From contig OX393577.1 in the NCBI GenBank assembly GCA_947652605.1, forward strand, positions 58,366,108 to 58,430,107: 64,000 bases of DNA, given 5' to 3'. A program made the position numbers and the translations under genes. Of the stretch, positions 1 through 11,105 are shown in pieces (the first letter of the stretch is position 1; each line of letters opens with the position of its first letter). The notes beneath the pieces were generated by a model, which worked only from the letters and a program-made list of their open reading frames with translations, did no database searches and had not been told where the DNA came from. This stretch comes from Elmis aenea (taxonomy: Eukaryota > Arthropoda > Insecta > Coleoptera > Elmidae).

Positions 1-2029
1 CTTTACAGTAATGAAAACCATGTTAAAACACATTTCTATTTATTGTAAAAAATGATTTTCTAATAAAAAAAAGTTACAGTTCATTTTATTTAATTTATAG
101 AAAAGTACCCCATCTTGCAAAACGGGGCAATTTTCATATATTTCTTTTAACTAAATTGTTATCAAAAAATCGTTTACAGTTCTTTGTTTGAAAACAAAGG
201 AATTGATTTAAAAAAACGAAAATATTGCTTTATTCGATATAATATGAGTTCTGAAACATTAAATACCCCATTTTGCCCCTCTTTCACCTACTTCTACATA
301 CTTCAAACTTCAAGAACAACGTTTGTAATATAAATTACAGATGATTTTGGACTAGGTAAATTGTTTTTTTTTATATTTGTTTATAAAGTTGTGACTTATT
401 ATTTGTTTACATATATTAAATCAATAAATAAATAATAGTATTTGAGTCGTCGTACCTATAGAGTAAACTTCACTGTCTACTTTCTATGTACCTATTGTTA
501 TCGAAACTGTAAATAATTAATGATTCAATTTAAAAATCATTTAGATCAGCAGTTTCCAAACTACGACCCAAGAATGCTTTTTAACTAGACCACAGAGGTT
601 TAAACACAATAAAATATTAATTCCTGTGAGCACATAACTTTTATCATATGGATTTTTTCAATTGATACAAATAAGTTTTTATTATTTAATATTTTAAACG
701 TCTTACCAATATTGGCCTAAAATTATATGCAATAACGCTGATATAACGGTTAAAAGGATATTGTTGGTAGCAAATAATTTTTATCTTGCTTTCTTATCAT
801 TGTTTGGTATATTTTTTAATTAATTTATGCCTTCAGCTTTCAGATAAATGATTAGCTACAAGTTTATTTTATACAGTAAGTTTTTATACGATTAATGGTA
901 CTCAATCATTTTCAAGATCAATCAAAGAAAAGTTACACTAACGGAATATTTATGTAGAACGGCATTACTTTTATCTATCAATAATAATTATACTGTTTTA
1001 AAAAAGTTTTTAAACAAATAGATTTACGTGTATGAAATATGAGCAAGTTACGAGATTCTCATTCCTATTTAGTATGCAAAATATAAATTGAGGCTTTCAT
1101 ATTTTTTACAAATTTTGTTGTTATTTTATATGCAGACATTTTTCAATTAATATTACGTGGAAACATTTTACTCACCATGAACTACCGTTTCGAAAAAAAA
1201 GAGAAACGATTAGGTATATCAATAAAATAAAATAAAAAGGTGCAAAATTATATTATTAATTTTTTTTTTAAAAGGCAGCATTTGACATTCATGGCCTCCA
1301 AGGTTTTGATGAAAACGCGTCAAAATTGTTGTAAAACTCCAGTTTAAAATATTTTTTTGAATAGACATCAACGGGTTTACACTGAATTTCAGATTGTTTC
1401 AGCAGAGGGCGTGGAAAATCTACCCTAATACCACAGTAACAATTAGGGAAATCCCGGCAAACCTTAATCAAGATAGTTTATCAAGTGGGTACTAACGGCA
1501 ATTTCAATGAGCATAATATACGAGCATCGATCGGCGCTTGTTTCATGATTTATAACTGCCTGTAAGGGAAACAATACACGATCACAATACACGTAATTAA
1601 GTGCCTTTTATGATTTAAATATAAATTACCCCACGTCAATTAATGCTGGATGTTGTAAGGCAGGTACTTTTTAAAAATTGGGTGTAATTAAGGAACTTTA
1701 GTAAGCAACGGCGCCAGGTTTGTCGTCTGTTTACTGTCTGATCAATTTATCCGTTAGCTACCGGGTAAATGGGTGTTGATAGAGTGACGCAATTATAAAA
1801 TTGTATCTCAGACTAGTTTGTCTTGCTACTAAGTTACAATATTGACATAAGAAAGGGTTTGCACGTGACAGCAACGAAACCTTATGCTCTTTGATGAGTG
1901 ACATTTAAAGCACTGTTCCATTTTTATTAGAGCAAAACTTCAGATGGGTTTTTAATACTGAAAAGATTGTTAGGTGCATACATACAAAAAGCTATTATGT
2001 ATGAAATATACAGGAAGATATAATGTTGT
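1..2029. other. AT-rich spacer, nothing recognised
   Basis: About 2 kb of AT-rich sequence. The only open frames are short and have no recognisable motif. I see no transposon end, tandem array or RNA gene. Confidence 0.6.
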
Positions 2030-2309
2030 AAGGCTACTAGAATGGACTGGGTTAAAAATGAGAAGATTAGAAAAGGAACAGAAATTGAGAAAAATGTTTT
2101 AAATTTGATAGAAGAAATAAGATTATTATGGTGCGGACATGTCAAAAGCAGATCAGAACAAACAAGAACAGATGGGATATAAAAGGTGAGCGAATGGAGT
2201 GCATATGGACAAAGAAAAAGAAGCAGACCCAGAAGATCTTGGAGGGGCGAAGTGGATGATGCAGAGCTGAAATAAAATCTCGATGGAAAGTGGAAAAATA
2301 GAAAAATAA
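2030..2309 (+). pseudogene. LINE reverse transcriptase C-terminal relic
   Basis: Reading frame +, starting at the AAG codon at 2030, gives the C-terminal tail typical of insect LINE polyproteins: an IRKG..IEKNVLNLIEE segment, then LLWCGHVK (the conserved RWxGHV block), then a basic RKRSRPRRSW block (the usual KRGRPRxxW), then a WK dipeptide near the end. At least two in-frame stops (after TDGI and after AELK) make it a relic. No RT catalytic core is attached, so it is 5' truncated or was broken later. The same tail type recurs at 9.3, 10.7 and 63.6 kb. Family assignment by motif order only. Confidence 0.62.
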
Positions 2310-3455
2310 AGTACAATTTATTTCATGGGTTTAAACATTTATTTCTCGCATTTCGAAAAAAGTATACTTAGCCTGTATTTATTGTTTGATAACTGTACAT
2401 TTCTTTACGAGTGTAAGATATAAGCAAAATATTATAATCGTGTAACCGTCTGTCTCTCGGCACATTCACCGTTCAAAGAAATCAAATGGTACTAGAAAAA
2501 ATTGTAGTTTATTTACCTTTTCAAACCCAAACTTGAAAATAAACTATTTTGAAGTCATTTTAAAATCTTATTTCTATTAATTTTTACAAACGTCCTCCAA
2601 GTAAAACAAAAAATATTTTCACAAATAACAACCCTTACAACTTATGAATTATAATACTACTTATAAGTAAAATGTTGATGACAGTAGCACCAAATACATC
2701 AACACAACGTTGTTTGTTCAGTGCTACATTCATTCTGCAACTTGCGACACTCCAAAATTATATCTTAAACTACCAAACACAGCAAACTAGGTAATGTAAG
2801 CAAATTTATACGAAGTACATGGCACGATAGAACAGTAGGCGTTGTTGTATTGTTGTAGTGAACTTAAAGCTCTTATTATTACTGTATATAACTTTTATCA
2901 AGCCTCCAATGATTTAATCCACAAAACAGGAAAACTTTAGTTATACAGGAAATTTAAATTTAAGTTTCAACATGGGGGGATCTTACTTTACAATAAAATA
3001 TAGTGTGTAGGTTTAAATTTTGCATAATTGCTATTTTTTTTAATTAACAATACAATATTCCAACAGACATCAAATTTTTGCGATCGTTTTTATAAAAAGT
3101 TAGAAAAACAACAAAAATCTGAATTTTTATTTTCTTCTGCAACTTTTTAATTATGGTAATTTCAAAATTTTGTAACAATTATTTTGCAGCTCTTTTACAT
3201 TTTGCATTTAATAGCCTTATCAAATGTTTGCTTACTTGATTTCGTTTTGTTTTTCGCATAAACTTTTTTATACCTTAAGGGCGCCATATTTGATTTTCAC
3301 ATTTTTCTTATTACAATAATATATCACTTGATTAAATAAATTACATTAACAAAAGACATGTAAAAAAACGGTAATAACACTATCAAGATGTCTTTGGAAA
3401 TAAACAAAAGTATTCGGGTTTGGTTAAAATATTGTTGATTTTGTGATTTGATTAA
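2310..3455. other. AT-rich spacer, nothing recognised
   Basis: No coding motif, terminal repeat or tandem array was seen in this stretch. Confidence 0.55.
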
Positions 3456-3838
3456 CTTTTTCTACGACCACTAATGTAAATGACTCTTACCGTACAGCCT
3501 GCATGCATAGTAAGTGGGTCTTTACGCACGGTAAGCATAAAACACAGTTTTTTAAAGAAATGATCAAAGTAGACTCACTTCAAACACTTCCTGCATGCCT
3601 AGTAAATGAGTTATAACGCACGGTAAACAAAAAGCGCACTTGTCTAGAAATGTCAAAGTAGGCTTACGTCAAAATTACAGGTGTGTATTAGCCAAAAAGC
3701 CGTTAAAATCGTAGGTATTATGTGATCGTAGAAAAAGTAAGCTACATAACACGAGTTGTAAAGCAATTACGCACTCGCCGCTACGCAGCTTTTCCACTCG
3801 TACTACGTAATATGCTTCTTACAACTCTTGTAATGTAA
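3456..3838. repeat. Two-module palindromic repeat, copy A
   Basis: This copy pairs with the one at 27476-27881. Module 1 runs from CTTTTTCTACGACCAC to its inverted partner GATCGTAGAAAAAG ending near 3737, giving terminal inverted repeats of about 16 bp. Module 2, directly adjoining, is a second palindrome: ACATAACACGAGTTGTAA near 3744 is mirrored by TTACAACTCTTGTAATGT near 3819-3836. Both copies carry both modules in the same order, so this is one non-autonomous, MITE-like element. It has no coding capacity. The superfamily is unknown and I found no clear target duplication. Confidence 0.72.
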
Positions 3839-4905
3839 TATACTATTTAAAAAAATTCAAATACAACATAATGTGATACAGTTTTATATGATTTGTAGAA
3901 AAAACGTTAAAAATCAGGATTTCCAAAGTTATCTTTTAAAAAACTACAGAACTATGTTTGGATATTACTCTATTAATTAGCATAGAATTTAGCAGTTCTG
4001 CCAAATTTAAACCTACGTGCTAGCTCCCATATTGAGAGATATCTTCACTCGAATTTCACTCAGACTGTATTACTAAAAATGTAAATTCTTTTTAGATATT
4101 ATAGTTATTTTTAAAGTTTTTTAAAACTTTTTTTTTTAAATAACAGCACACGATAGACAAAGGCGTTGGTACAACTTAACACACAAAAAACAGACGAGCA
4201 GACCAACGTACATGGAAATAGATCTTGGATAAATAAACCTAATTGTTGGAGTTTAACAGAGGGAAAATATTATAGACTTTAAACTTTATTTGTTGGCGCC
4301 AGTTTAACTTCTTGAAACACGAATCGTTTTACAAAACAGATTTAAGCTTTGAGACTGACTGAAGACAGGCAAATCCTATGCAAAAACATTTTTTTTTTTG
4401 CTGAACAGAATACTACAAAATAATTAATTATCATACATTTATATTCATACTAAATACTCTAAAAAATGCTAATAAAAAGCTTGCTAATGAACTCAAAGAA
4501 CAAGACGACTCGGGATTGAAATATGAGCTCGACATATTGTATAACAAATGGCAACAAAACCTTAACATATAAACCGCAGAAGGTTTTAGCATAAAATTCC
4601 TGAAAAACGTCATGAAAACAGGAAGCTCGACACTTGCGTGACGATTCCCTAAATAAAATAAACCTGCAACATGTGCTTAATAAACTTAGCACATTATATC
4701 CACCACTTGTCGCTACTAAAAGCCCAACGAACTACAGCTTTTAATAAAATTATTGATCATATTTTAATCAACTAATGCCGTTTTATAGGTCAAGCTAATG
4801 CTAGATAACGTTCTGTGCAAGTGTGATGTTTGCAGTGGGCAAAAAGTTGACCTAAAATATTGCGGAATAAATTTCGTTCTTATATTTGTTTACACGCCAG
4901 TATCA
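3839..4905. other. AT-rich spacer, nothing recognised
   Basis: Short open frames on the minus strand around 4.4-4.7 kb lack motifs and look like chance. No repeat structure was noticed. Confidence 0.5.
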
Positions 4906-4913
4906 GGGACGGC

Positions 4914-6602
4914 TCTAGGGTAGTCGGCACCCTGCTGCGAAGTACTCTTATAGCGCCCCCCCCCCATTTATATATTTAAAGACAAAAGTGGCTAATTTTC
5001 GGGTAATAAAAATAATAAAAATATAATATTGTTATTAATAATTTAATTTAATATAAATCTTTATAGAGTATGTAGTGGAATTAATTACATAAAACACTAC
5101 ATAAGTAGGTACTAAGTAGTATACTTAAAACGAAACGGATTTACTCTTATTATAAATTCTTAAATTCTTAACAAAATAAAATTTATAAGCTAACATAATA
5201 TTAAAATTTTACTTTTCTGGCTTTTATGCTAGCAAATTTATCAATAATTTCTTTATTTATTTATAGAAAATTCGTAGAACAATGGTTACATTTTCAAATA
5301 CACACTCCAAATTGTTGGCACAAATAAAATTTAATATGTCAATTGTATCTGAATAAGTATTAAGATCTACAAAGTCACCAAAAAACCTTTAATTCATCAA
5401 ATAATTCTAATGCACTTATATCCTTGTCTGTACCATCCGTAAGCATACTTCCGATATCGTTACAATGTTTTCTAAAAATTTCTTTGTCCATATTTTTTAT
5501 CTCTTTGATATCGTAAAAAAATTAAAATTATCATTGTGATTTTTAAGTTGGCTAAATCTTTCTTCTAAAGAGTTCAGTACTGTAGTATTTAAAATAACAT
5601 TTAAAAAAAGATATTTTAAATTTATCTTTAGGACCAATCGGTGTTTCATCGGCAGATTCGTAACTAAATTGTTTCTTTATATAACGTCTTTGTACATTTT
5701 TTGACGGAATAAATTTTGGTGCAATTTCTAGCTCTGTAGCTAGTTCTTTTGCAGATTCTAAAATTTCATTAAAACCTTTATCTGTTCTTAATTCCTTTAT
5801 AAAACATATTAATTCGTCTAATGCAACTAATGCACTTTTTAAATGCTGCTTAACACCTTGTAACATTTTACTTACCACATTTAATCTGTTAAATACTTCA
5901 TACAATAAAATAGTAGAACAAACAAATTTAAAATTTTTAATTTTTCTAGCTAAACTTTGTGCCTCATGTCGACTTTGTAGTCGTTATTATTATTATCAAA
6001 AATGTCTATTAATGCGTCGTATATTTTCGTATCTTAATGGTCGCAGTGCTTCAACTCTAGATTCCAATCTAGTTGCAGATGAAGGATTTAATGTTAATTT
6101 TGATCAATTCTTTTTTAAAATGTCCCACCTTTTAGTAGAACTACTAAAACAAAATTAAAGTTCTTGAATAAAGCAAAAAAAAACTAATTGTTTCGACATT
6201 CATTTTTGCGGCATCATTCACAACTAAATTCAACGAATGCGCAGGCACGGAATAAAGAAAGCCCTGGGATTTAAATTTTGAATATGCTTTTGAACTCCTT
6301 TATTTTTACCTGTCATATTTGCGCCGTTATCGTAGCCTTGTCCTCTCATATCACTTATATTTAAATTGAAATCACAGAGCTTTGCCCACTCTGTTGGCGC
6401 GCGGTTCAAATTTAGCCTCATCCATACTGGCACGTGTTTTAAAATTATTTTTATACTAGCTTATTTAAAATAAAATTCATTTTGACATTAAATTTGGTTG
6501 ACATTATAACATTTTAAAAACAGCACACATTTTATTTAAAGAAATAATCTTGTAAGGCGCCCTGATGCTGCGCATCACGCATCATGCCTTGGGCCGGCCC
6601 TG
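4914..6602 (-). mobile_element. hAT transposon (ZMYM1-like transposase group), decayed
   Basis: The ends are inverted: the left end reads CAGGGACGGCTCTAGGG and the right end, reverse-complemented, reads CAGGGCCGGCCCAAGGC. The element is flanked by a perfect 8-bp duplication, GCCAGTAT, at 4906-4913 and 6603-6610. An 8-bp target duplication is the hallmark of hAT insertion. Both ends are GC-rich against an AT-rich interior. The interior carries a broken transposase on the minus strand (see 5552-6433). At 1,689 bp it is shorter than an autonomous element of this group, so it is internally deleted as well as mutated. The ends and target duplication survive much better than the coding part. Confidence 0.9.
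5552..6433 (-). pseudogene. hAT transposase relic, ZMYM1/DUF4371-like
   Basis: Two open segments on the minus strand belong to one decayed transposase. The upstream one (6433-6230) contains the motif DMRGQGYDNGANM followed by KNKGVQKHI and NPRAFFIPC; the family usually has RGQGYDGAANMSG at this place, including the second catalytic acidic residue, followed by a Cys-His stretch. Here the conserved CxxH region after FFIPC is lost. The downstream one (5905-5552) resembles the later helical part, with NVVSKMLQ, an acidic SAKELATELEI segment and a basic RRYIKKQF. Between them lie stops and shifts. It cannot encode an active enzyme. Assignment rests on motif recognition. Confidence 0.78.
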
Positions 6603-6610
6603 GCCAGTAT

Positions 6611-7285
6611 TGACCTATATTCTGCTAAAAGCAAAATGTGGCGTTTGAACGCATATTGGGTTACAGAATTAATATGAAATAATAAGTCAAGGAAGTGGGG
6701 TAACTTTTTGAATAGAAATAAGAACGCAGTAGTTTGAAATGATCGCATGTGAAATAGGTTTCTGTTTGTTTGTAGTTGAGAAGATTTAAATATGGTAAAT
6801 AATGGTTTTAAGTTAAGTCTTAAAAAAAGTAGAACTACGTGACATTTCCTACCCAGTGTCACAGGAGATAAGTAGACAAGGATTATCATGCTTTAAAACA
6901 TTCGACTTTAACGTAATATGAACTAAAAAGATTGTAAAAATAGCTATATAATATTTGTACCTGTTATATCACTAATACTTACATTACAGAATAAATCATA
7001 AAAAAGGGTATAACATCATATATTTTACAGGGATCTCATGTATATTTGACGCCCTTCTGTAATTTACAAAATATAAGTACTTAAAATAAATTACTTTTAC
7101 AATTTTGCTTGAATTCCTTAAATTTTACAAAAGTATTTTATTAAAAATTAATCTTCTGACATTTTTAACTTTGCACTAAGTAAGATAAACTTTTCAATAA
7201 AATAAAATATCGTTAGTATTTTAAGATTAAATACACAATTAAAAAATTAAGTAACAACACTATCGAAAAGAGCTTAACAAAAAAC
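6611..7285. other. AT-rich spacer, nothing recognised
   Basis: Between the hAT element and the LINE relic. One minus-strand open frame (6575-6889) has no family motif. Confidence 0.5.
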
Positions 7286-8112
7286 ATGGAAAGACATTTA
7301 CGTTTTATAGACTTGGAAAAAGCATTCGATAAAATCAAAAGAAAAGACGTATGGAGGGACCTAAGAAGGAAGGAAATAGAAACAGAAACAATCGATGTAA
7401 TAAAAGCGATGTACGTAAAAACGGTAAATATTGTAAGAACCCAGAACGAAGAATCAGAAGAGTTTGAAACAAAAGAGGGCTTAAATCAAGGATGCGTGCT
7501 CAGCCCATTATTATTCTCAGTAGTCATAGATGGGGTAAATAAAGAAGTAAAACAAAAAATGAGACCGTTTCACCTAGGCAACTGGAAAATGGAAAAAATA
7601 AACATAACGGAGCTAAGGTTCGCAGACGACATGGTCTTAATCGCGGAAACAGAAAAGAATCTGCAACACAATCTAAAAATTGTAAACCAGGAATTTAAAA
7701 AAATCAATATGAAAATAAATACAGAAAAAACTAAAACTATGATCGTTACAACAAAAAACAAAAGGCATAACATCACTTTAAATCGGCTTAGGTTGGAACA
7801 GGTAGAAAGCTTTAAATATTTAGGATAGATCATAGAGAAAAATGGAGGAATGGACAAGAAAATAAGCGAAAGGACAGGAAATGTGGGAAGAATATTAAAC
7901 AGTTTAGGAACAACATTTTTTGGAAATTGAGAAGTCCCAAAACGAACAAAAGTGGAAGTGGTAAAAAAGGTAGTAACTCTGGCCCTTTTATACGGGTGAA
8001 ACGTGGACACTCACAAATAAAAATAGTAGCCAAGTGAGTGCAGCAGGAATGAGATTTCTAAGCAAAATCCAAGGAAAAACAAAAAAAGATTGAATCAGAA
8101 ATGAAACATATG
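7286..8112 (+). pseudogene. LINE reverse transcriptase relic, family 1 copy 1
   Basis: The open part (7286-7828) covers the catalytic palm of a non-LTR reverse transcriptase: RT motif A as FIDLEKAFDKI near residue 7, the QGCVLSPLLFSVVIDGV block near residue 75, and motif C as FADDMVLIA near residue 112, followed by KINTEKTKTMI and the FKYLG thumb entry. A TAG then ends the frame, but homologous sequence continues with shifts (KNGGMDKKISERTGNVGRI, then GMRFLSKIQG.T) to about 8.1 kb. The catalytic DD pair of FADD is present. There is no upstream endonuclease, so the copy is 5' truncated and dead. The motif style (QGCVLSP, ADDMVLIAE, KTKTM) suggests an RTE-like clade, not firmly placed. A second copy lies at 36.0-36.9 kb. 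Confidence 0.85.
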
Positions 8113-9037
8113 CTCTACATGTGCTAATGCAAAATGCGTAAGTGTGTACAGCACAAGGAGATTCTAATATTGATAGCTTTGTTAGTAAACTTACCGGCAG
8201 CGAATAACTTCAGTGAATTTTAACTGTGAATAATTTCGGTTTCCGGTAATAAATTTAATGTAAAATATATGCGGAACGTAAGACATTATCTACAATTACA
8301 GTAATTTATAAAAACCATTTACAACACCGATAATCCTCGACAAACATTTTTAGCGTAACAAGGCCATTAACCCCCACAGAATAAAAGAGTCTTGTTAGAT
8401 TACATCATCACAAAGAAAAACCGAATATGACGTGAACTTACCGATATAATACAAGTTCGTGTTGCCCCCACGAAACCGACTTCCCTCAAAACTGCATGAA
8501 TTTGAATATAAAATATCTGACCAAAGCGCTCACAAAAGAAATCCTCAGATATCCACGTCTTACCATAAATATATGGAATTTACATATAGAATCATCGTCG
8601 CGATGACAAGGTCTATCCATTCGTTTTCGTTATTTTTTTTGCATAGTGGTGAATAAAATGGGGTTACCATGGTGACCGAAAGTGTACACATTCGATGAGG
8701 TTGTTTTTTCTGATAGGTACTAGACGAGGAAGGTCGACCTTGTCAATAAATATCTTCTTACGTTTTTCTAAGGTAACCTTATTGTCCTAAATAAAGACCT
8801 TTCACGTCAATTTATATTGAGATGATTGAAAAAATTTAATACTTGAACGATAAACATCTCTTATCTGTACAAAGCTACAATGTATTTCATTTCTCTAAAC
8901 CGTAGGTTAGCGTTTTTAAGTAACAAACTGCTATAAAACGTATTAAGTGATTAACAAAATTATTTTATGTACTAAAACGCGAATTTCTGGAAAATATATA
9001 CCTAATTACCGTAACAATCAAATAAATGAATTAAAAT
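8113..9037. other. AT-rich spacer, nothing recognised
   Basis: A 65-codon plus-strand open frame at 8459 has no recognisable motif. No repeat ends were seen. Confidence 0.5.
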
Positions 9038-9270
9038 GTACAGGGTGGGTCAAAGTATTTATTGGGTATCTCGATATCTATAGTTGGCAAATTTTTGATT
9101 AAGGTCTCTATGGATACTTTTTCGAAATGAATTTATCTGTCTCATCAGATTCGTAAAAGCTTTTTCGCTTTTTCGCTGGCCATTACTTCTTTATTTTCAA
9201 AATCTGAACCAATTACAGGTTTTTGATTTTTGTGTTTATTTAAAATTTAATTGATTACAAGTTTTTGTTG
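9038..9270 (+). mobile_element. Single ACAGGGTG transposon end
   Basis: TACAGGGTGGGTCAAAG at 9039 matches the terminal motif of the ACAGGGTG palindrome family. No inverted partner was found close by, so this is a truncated end. The sequence inward is AT-rich and non-coding. The inner boundary is a guess, set by the LINE relic that begins at about 9.29 kb. Confidence 0.5.
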
Positions 9271-9292
9271 CCATCTTAATTTCTAATATGAC

Positions 9293-9467
9293 TAGGTCAT
9301 GTGCATCCAATGAGAGAAGATAGAACGCTCAGGAAAGCATATGCAACGTGCTGGAGAAGAAAGGCCAGCGAAAATGTATAAAAAGGAGGTAAAAGAGACT
9401 TCTACGAACATGGGATCGAGATGGTAACGTTTCAGAGAGCTAGCCAAAGATAGAAACAAATAGAGGG
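9293..9467 (+). pseudogene. LINE C-terminal relic
   Basis: Frame-shifted but recognisable tail of the family-1 type polyprotein: GHV, then a GRPAKMYKKEVKET block, then RFRELAKDRNK followed by a stop in place of the usual W. In this family the GRP(R/A)K basic block and the final AKDRxxWR block lie close to the C-terminus. Stops and at least one frame shift are present. It runs straight into the repeated 3' tail at 9468. Confidence 0.65.
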
Positions 9468-9815
9468 AGTCAAACAAAGTCCACATTTATATATAAAAAA
9501 AAAGCCCAACACTTAACGGTAGAGAGACGTAAGAATAAAAATGAACTTTATTACAAGTCAAACAAAGTCCACATTTGTAAGAAAAAACAAAAGCCCAACA
9601 CCTAACGGTAGAGAGACGTAAGAATAAAAAGAACTTTATTACAAGAAAATTACTTCGGCTTACAATGAATAAAGAAATGTAATGAAATTTTTATTGTAAA
9701 AATACCCTAACGGTAGAGAGACGTAAGAAGAAGAAACGAACTTTATTAAAAGAAAATTACTTCGGCTTACAAAAAATAAAAATATATAACGACATTTTTA
9801 TTGTAAAGATACCCT
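9468..9815 (+). repeat. Tandemly duplicated LINE 3' untranslated tail
   Basis: Two adjoining copies of an about 88-90 bp unit (9468-9557 and 9558-9645) share CAAACAAAGTCCACATTT, AAAGCCCAACAC, TAACGGTAGAGAGACGTAAG and GAACTTTATTACAAG. A third partial copy of the TAACGGTAGAGAGACGTAAG part follows near 9708. It is interleaved with a second repeat beginning AAAATTACTTCGGCTTACA at 9646 and 9753. A related tail (CCTAACAGTAGAAGGACTC) follows the second LINE copy near 36.87 kb, supporting the reading as this LINE's 3' UTR. Confidence 0.75.
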
Positions 9816-9843
9816 CCAAATAAATCGAATTTAGATCAACTCT

Positions 9844-10627
9844 TATACAGGGTGGCCCACTTTTTAGTAACAGGACTTTAACGGTTGATAGAAAATTATT
9901 ATTTTAAAGCGAATATTCCATATTAACATGGGTCCAAAAACGCTTTATTTTAAAGATACAGGGTGTTGAAATTTTCGAAAAAAACGCGATAATGTTTAAC
10001 TGTTTCTCAACCTGCTTCAAAGTTCGATCTAAAAATATCGCGAAAGCAGAAAATTGAAACTTGCAAAGTAAATGCTCATTAATCGTTAACTTAGCGGAAG
10101 TTCTTTCTTCATTATTAGTATGTTCTGTTATTAAAAACTGCAAAAATCAGTAATTACTCTATATTATGAATATTAGCTATATTTTTAGATCGAACTTGGG
10201 GGCTAATTTTTCGCGAAATAGTAAAATAAATCAAATTTCGCGCCAAACGGTGACACATACGAAGAAAAGGCAAGAAACACTTTTTGTTTAGAATAAAATG
10301 CTCTACTCAAAAACAAGTTCGAGTTTGATTTTTACCAGGACCGTACTAGTTTTTTATTAAATTTATTGAAACTGAACCCCCACAACTCCGCCACTGGTTG
10401 CTTGTGAGACTTGAAATATTCACCGATTGAGGTAACCTGTAAGGTGGTGCTGTATACCAAATTTGGTTTAATTATATCTACTGGTTGGGAAACGGTTAAA
10501 AATAATCGTTTTTTTAAATAAAATTTCAACACCCTGTATCTTTAAAATGAAGCGTTTTTGGACCCATGTTTATAGGGAATATTCACCTGTTAAAGTCCTG
10601 CTACTAAAAAGTGGACCACCCTGTATA
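9844..10627. mobile_element. ACAGGGTG-family palindromic element 1
   Basis: A foldback element of about 784 bp. The outer ends TATACAGGGTGG (9844) and CCACCCTGTATA (ending 10627) are mirrored, and so is an inner pair of the same motif, ACAGGGTG at 9958 and CACCCTGT at 10530. The sequence between outer and inner motifs contains a mirrored GGGTCCAAAAACGC / GCGTTTTTGGACCC. The left arm carries about 24 extra bases. The middle is only weakly symmetric (AGTTCGATC / AGATCGAACT). No coding motif was found. TATA at the ends is compatible with a TA target site as used by Tc1/mariner elements. Confidence 0.85.
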
Positions 10628-10689
10628 AGTAGCCGGCGGAAAAGATGTCATTAATAATAGGGGTGGTAATTTTTACTATGATATTCTTT

Positions 10690-11105
10690 CTAACTTCTTG
10701 CTAACATGGTTTGGACACATTTAACCCATTAAGTACCAAATTATTTAGGTTATTTTGATATTTTTTCTAAAAATATATTTATTTAAATATACTTTTTTAA
10801 ATTTTTAGTAAAACAATACCAAAAAAATATTTTGTACATTGTTGATGGTTAAAAGATGTTACTTTCCAAGTTATAACACATTCTGAGATATTTGAATAAT
10901 TGAAAAAAAAATCCACGCTGTCCTATAAATAGGACACTAGTACTTACTTAACGGGTTAAAGGATATATGGCCCAGAAAATTTTTAGAATGGATTTAAACC
11001 GAGAAGGGGAAGAGAGGACGACCAAGAAGAAGCTGGAAAGTAGATATAGAAGAGGCAATGAGAAATGGAGGTTTAAAGGAGGACATGTTACGACAAAAAA
11101 AAAAT
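10690..11105 (+). pseudogene. LINE C-terminal relic interrupted by a MITE
   Basis: On the left of the MITE, the sequence at 10698-10720 reads LTWFGH, the family's (W/Y)xGH block. On the right, from about 11008, it reads KRGRPRRSWKVDIEEAMRNGGL and ends KKKW, the standard LINE tail. Taking out the insert at 10725-10955 with one TTAA brings the two halves together. Frame shifts exist on both sides. No RT core is present. Confidence 0.65.
10725..10955. mobile_element. piggyBac-type MITE
   Basis: A 231-bp element bounded by CCCATTAAGTACC on the left and its imperfect inverse GTACTTACTTAACGGG on the right. It is flanked on both sides by TTAA (10721-10724 and 10956-10959). A TTAA target duplication with termini beginning CCC is diagnostic of piggyBac-type insertion. 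It has no coding capacity. It sits inside a LINE relic, so it is the younger of the two. Confidence 0.8.
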
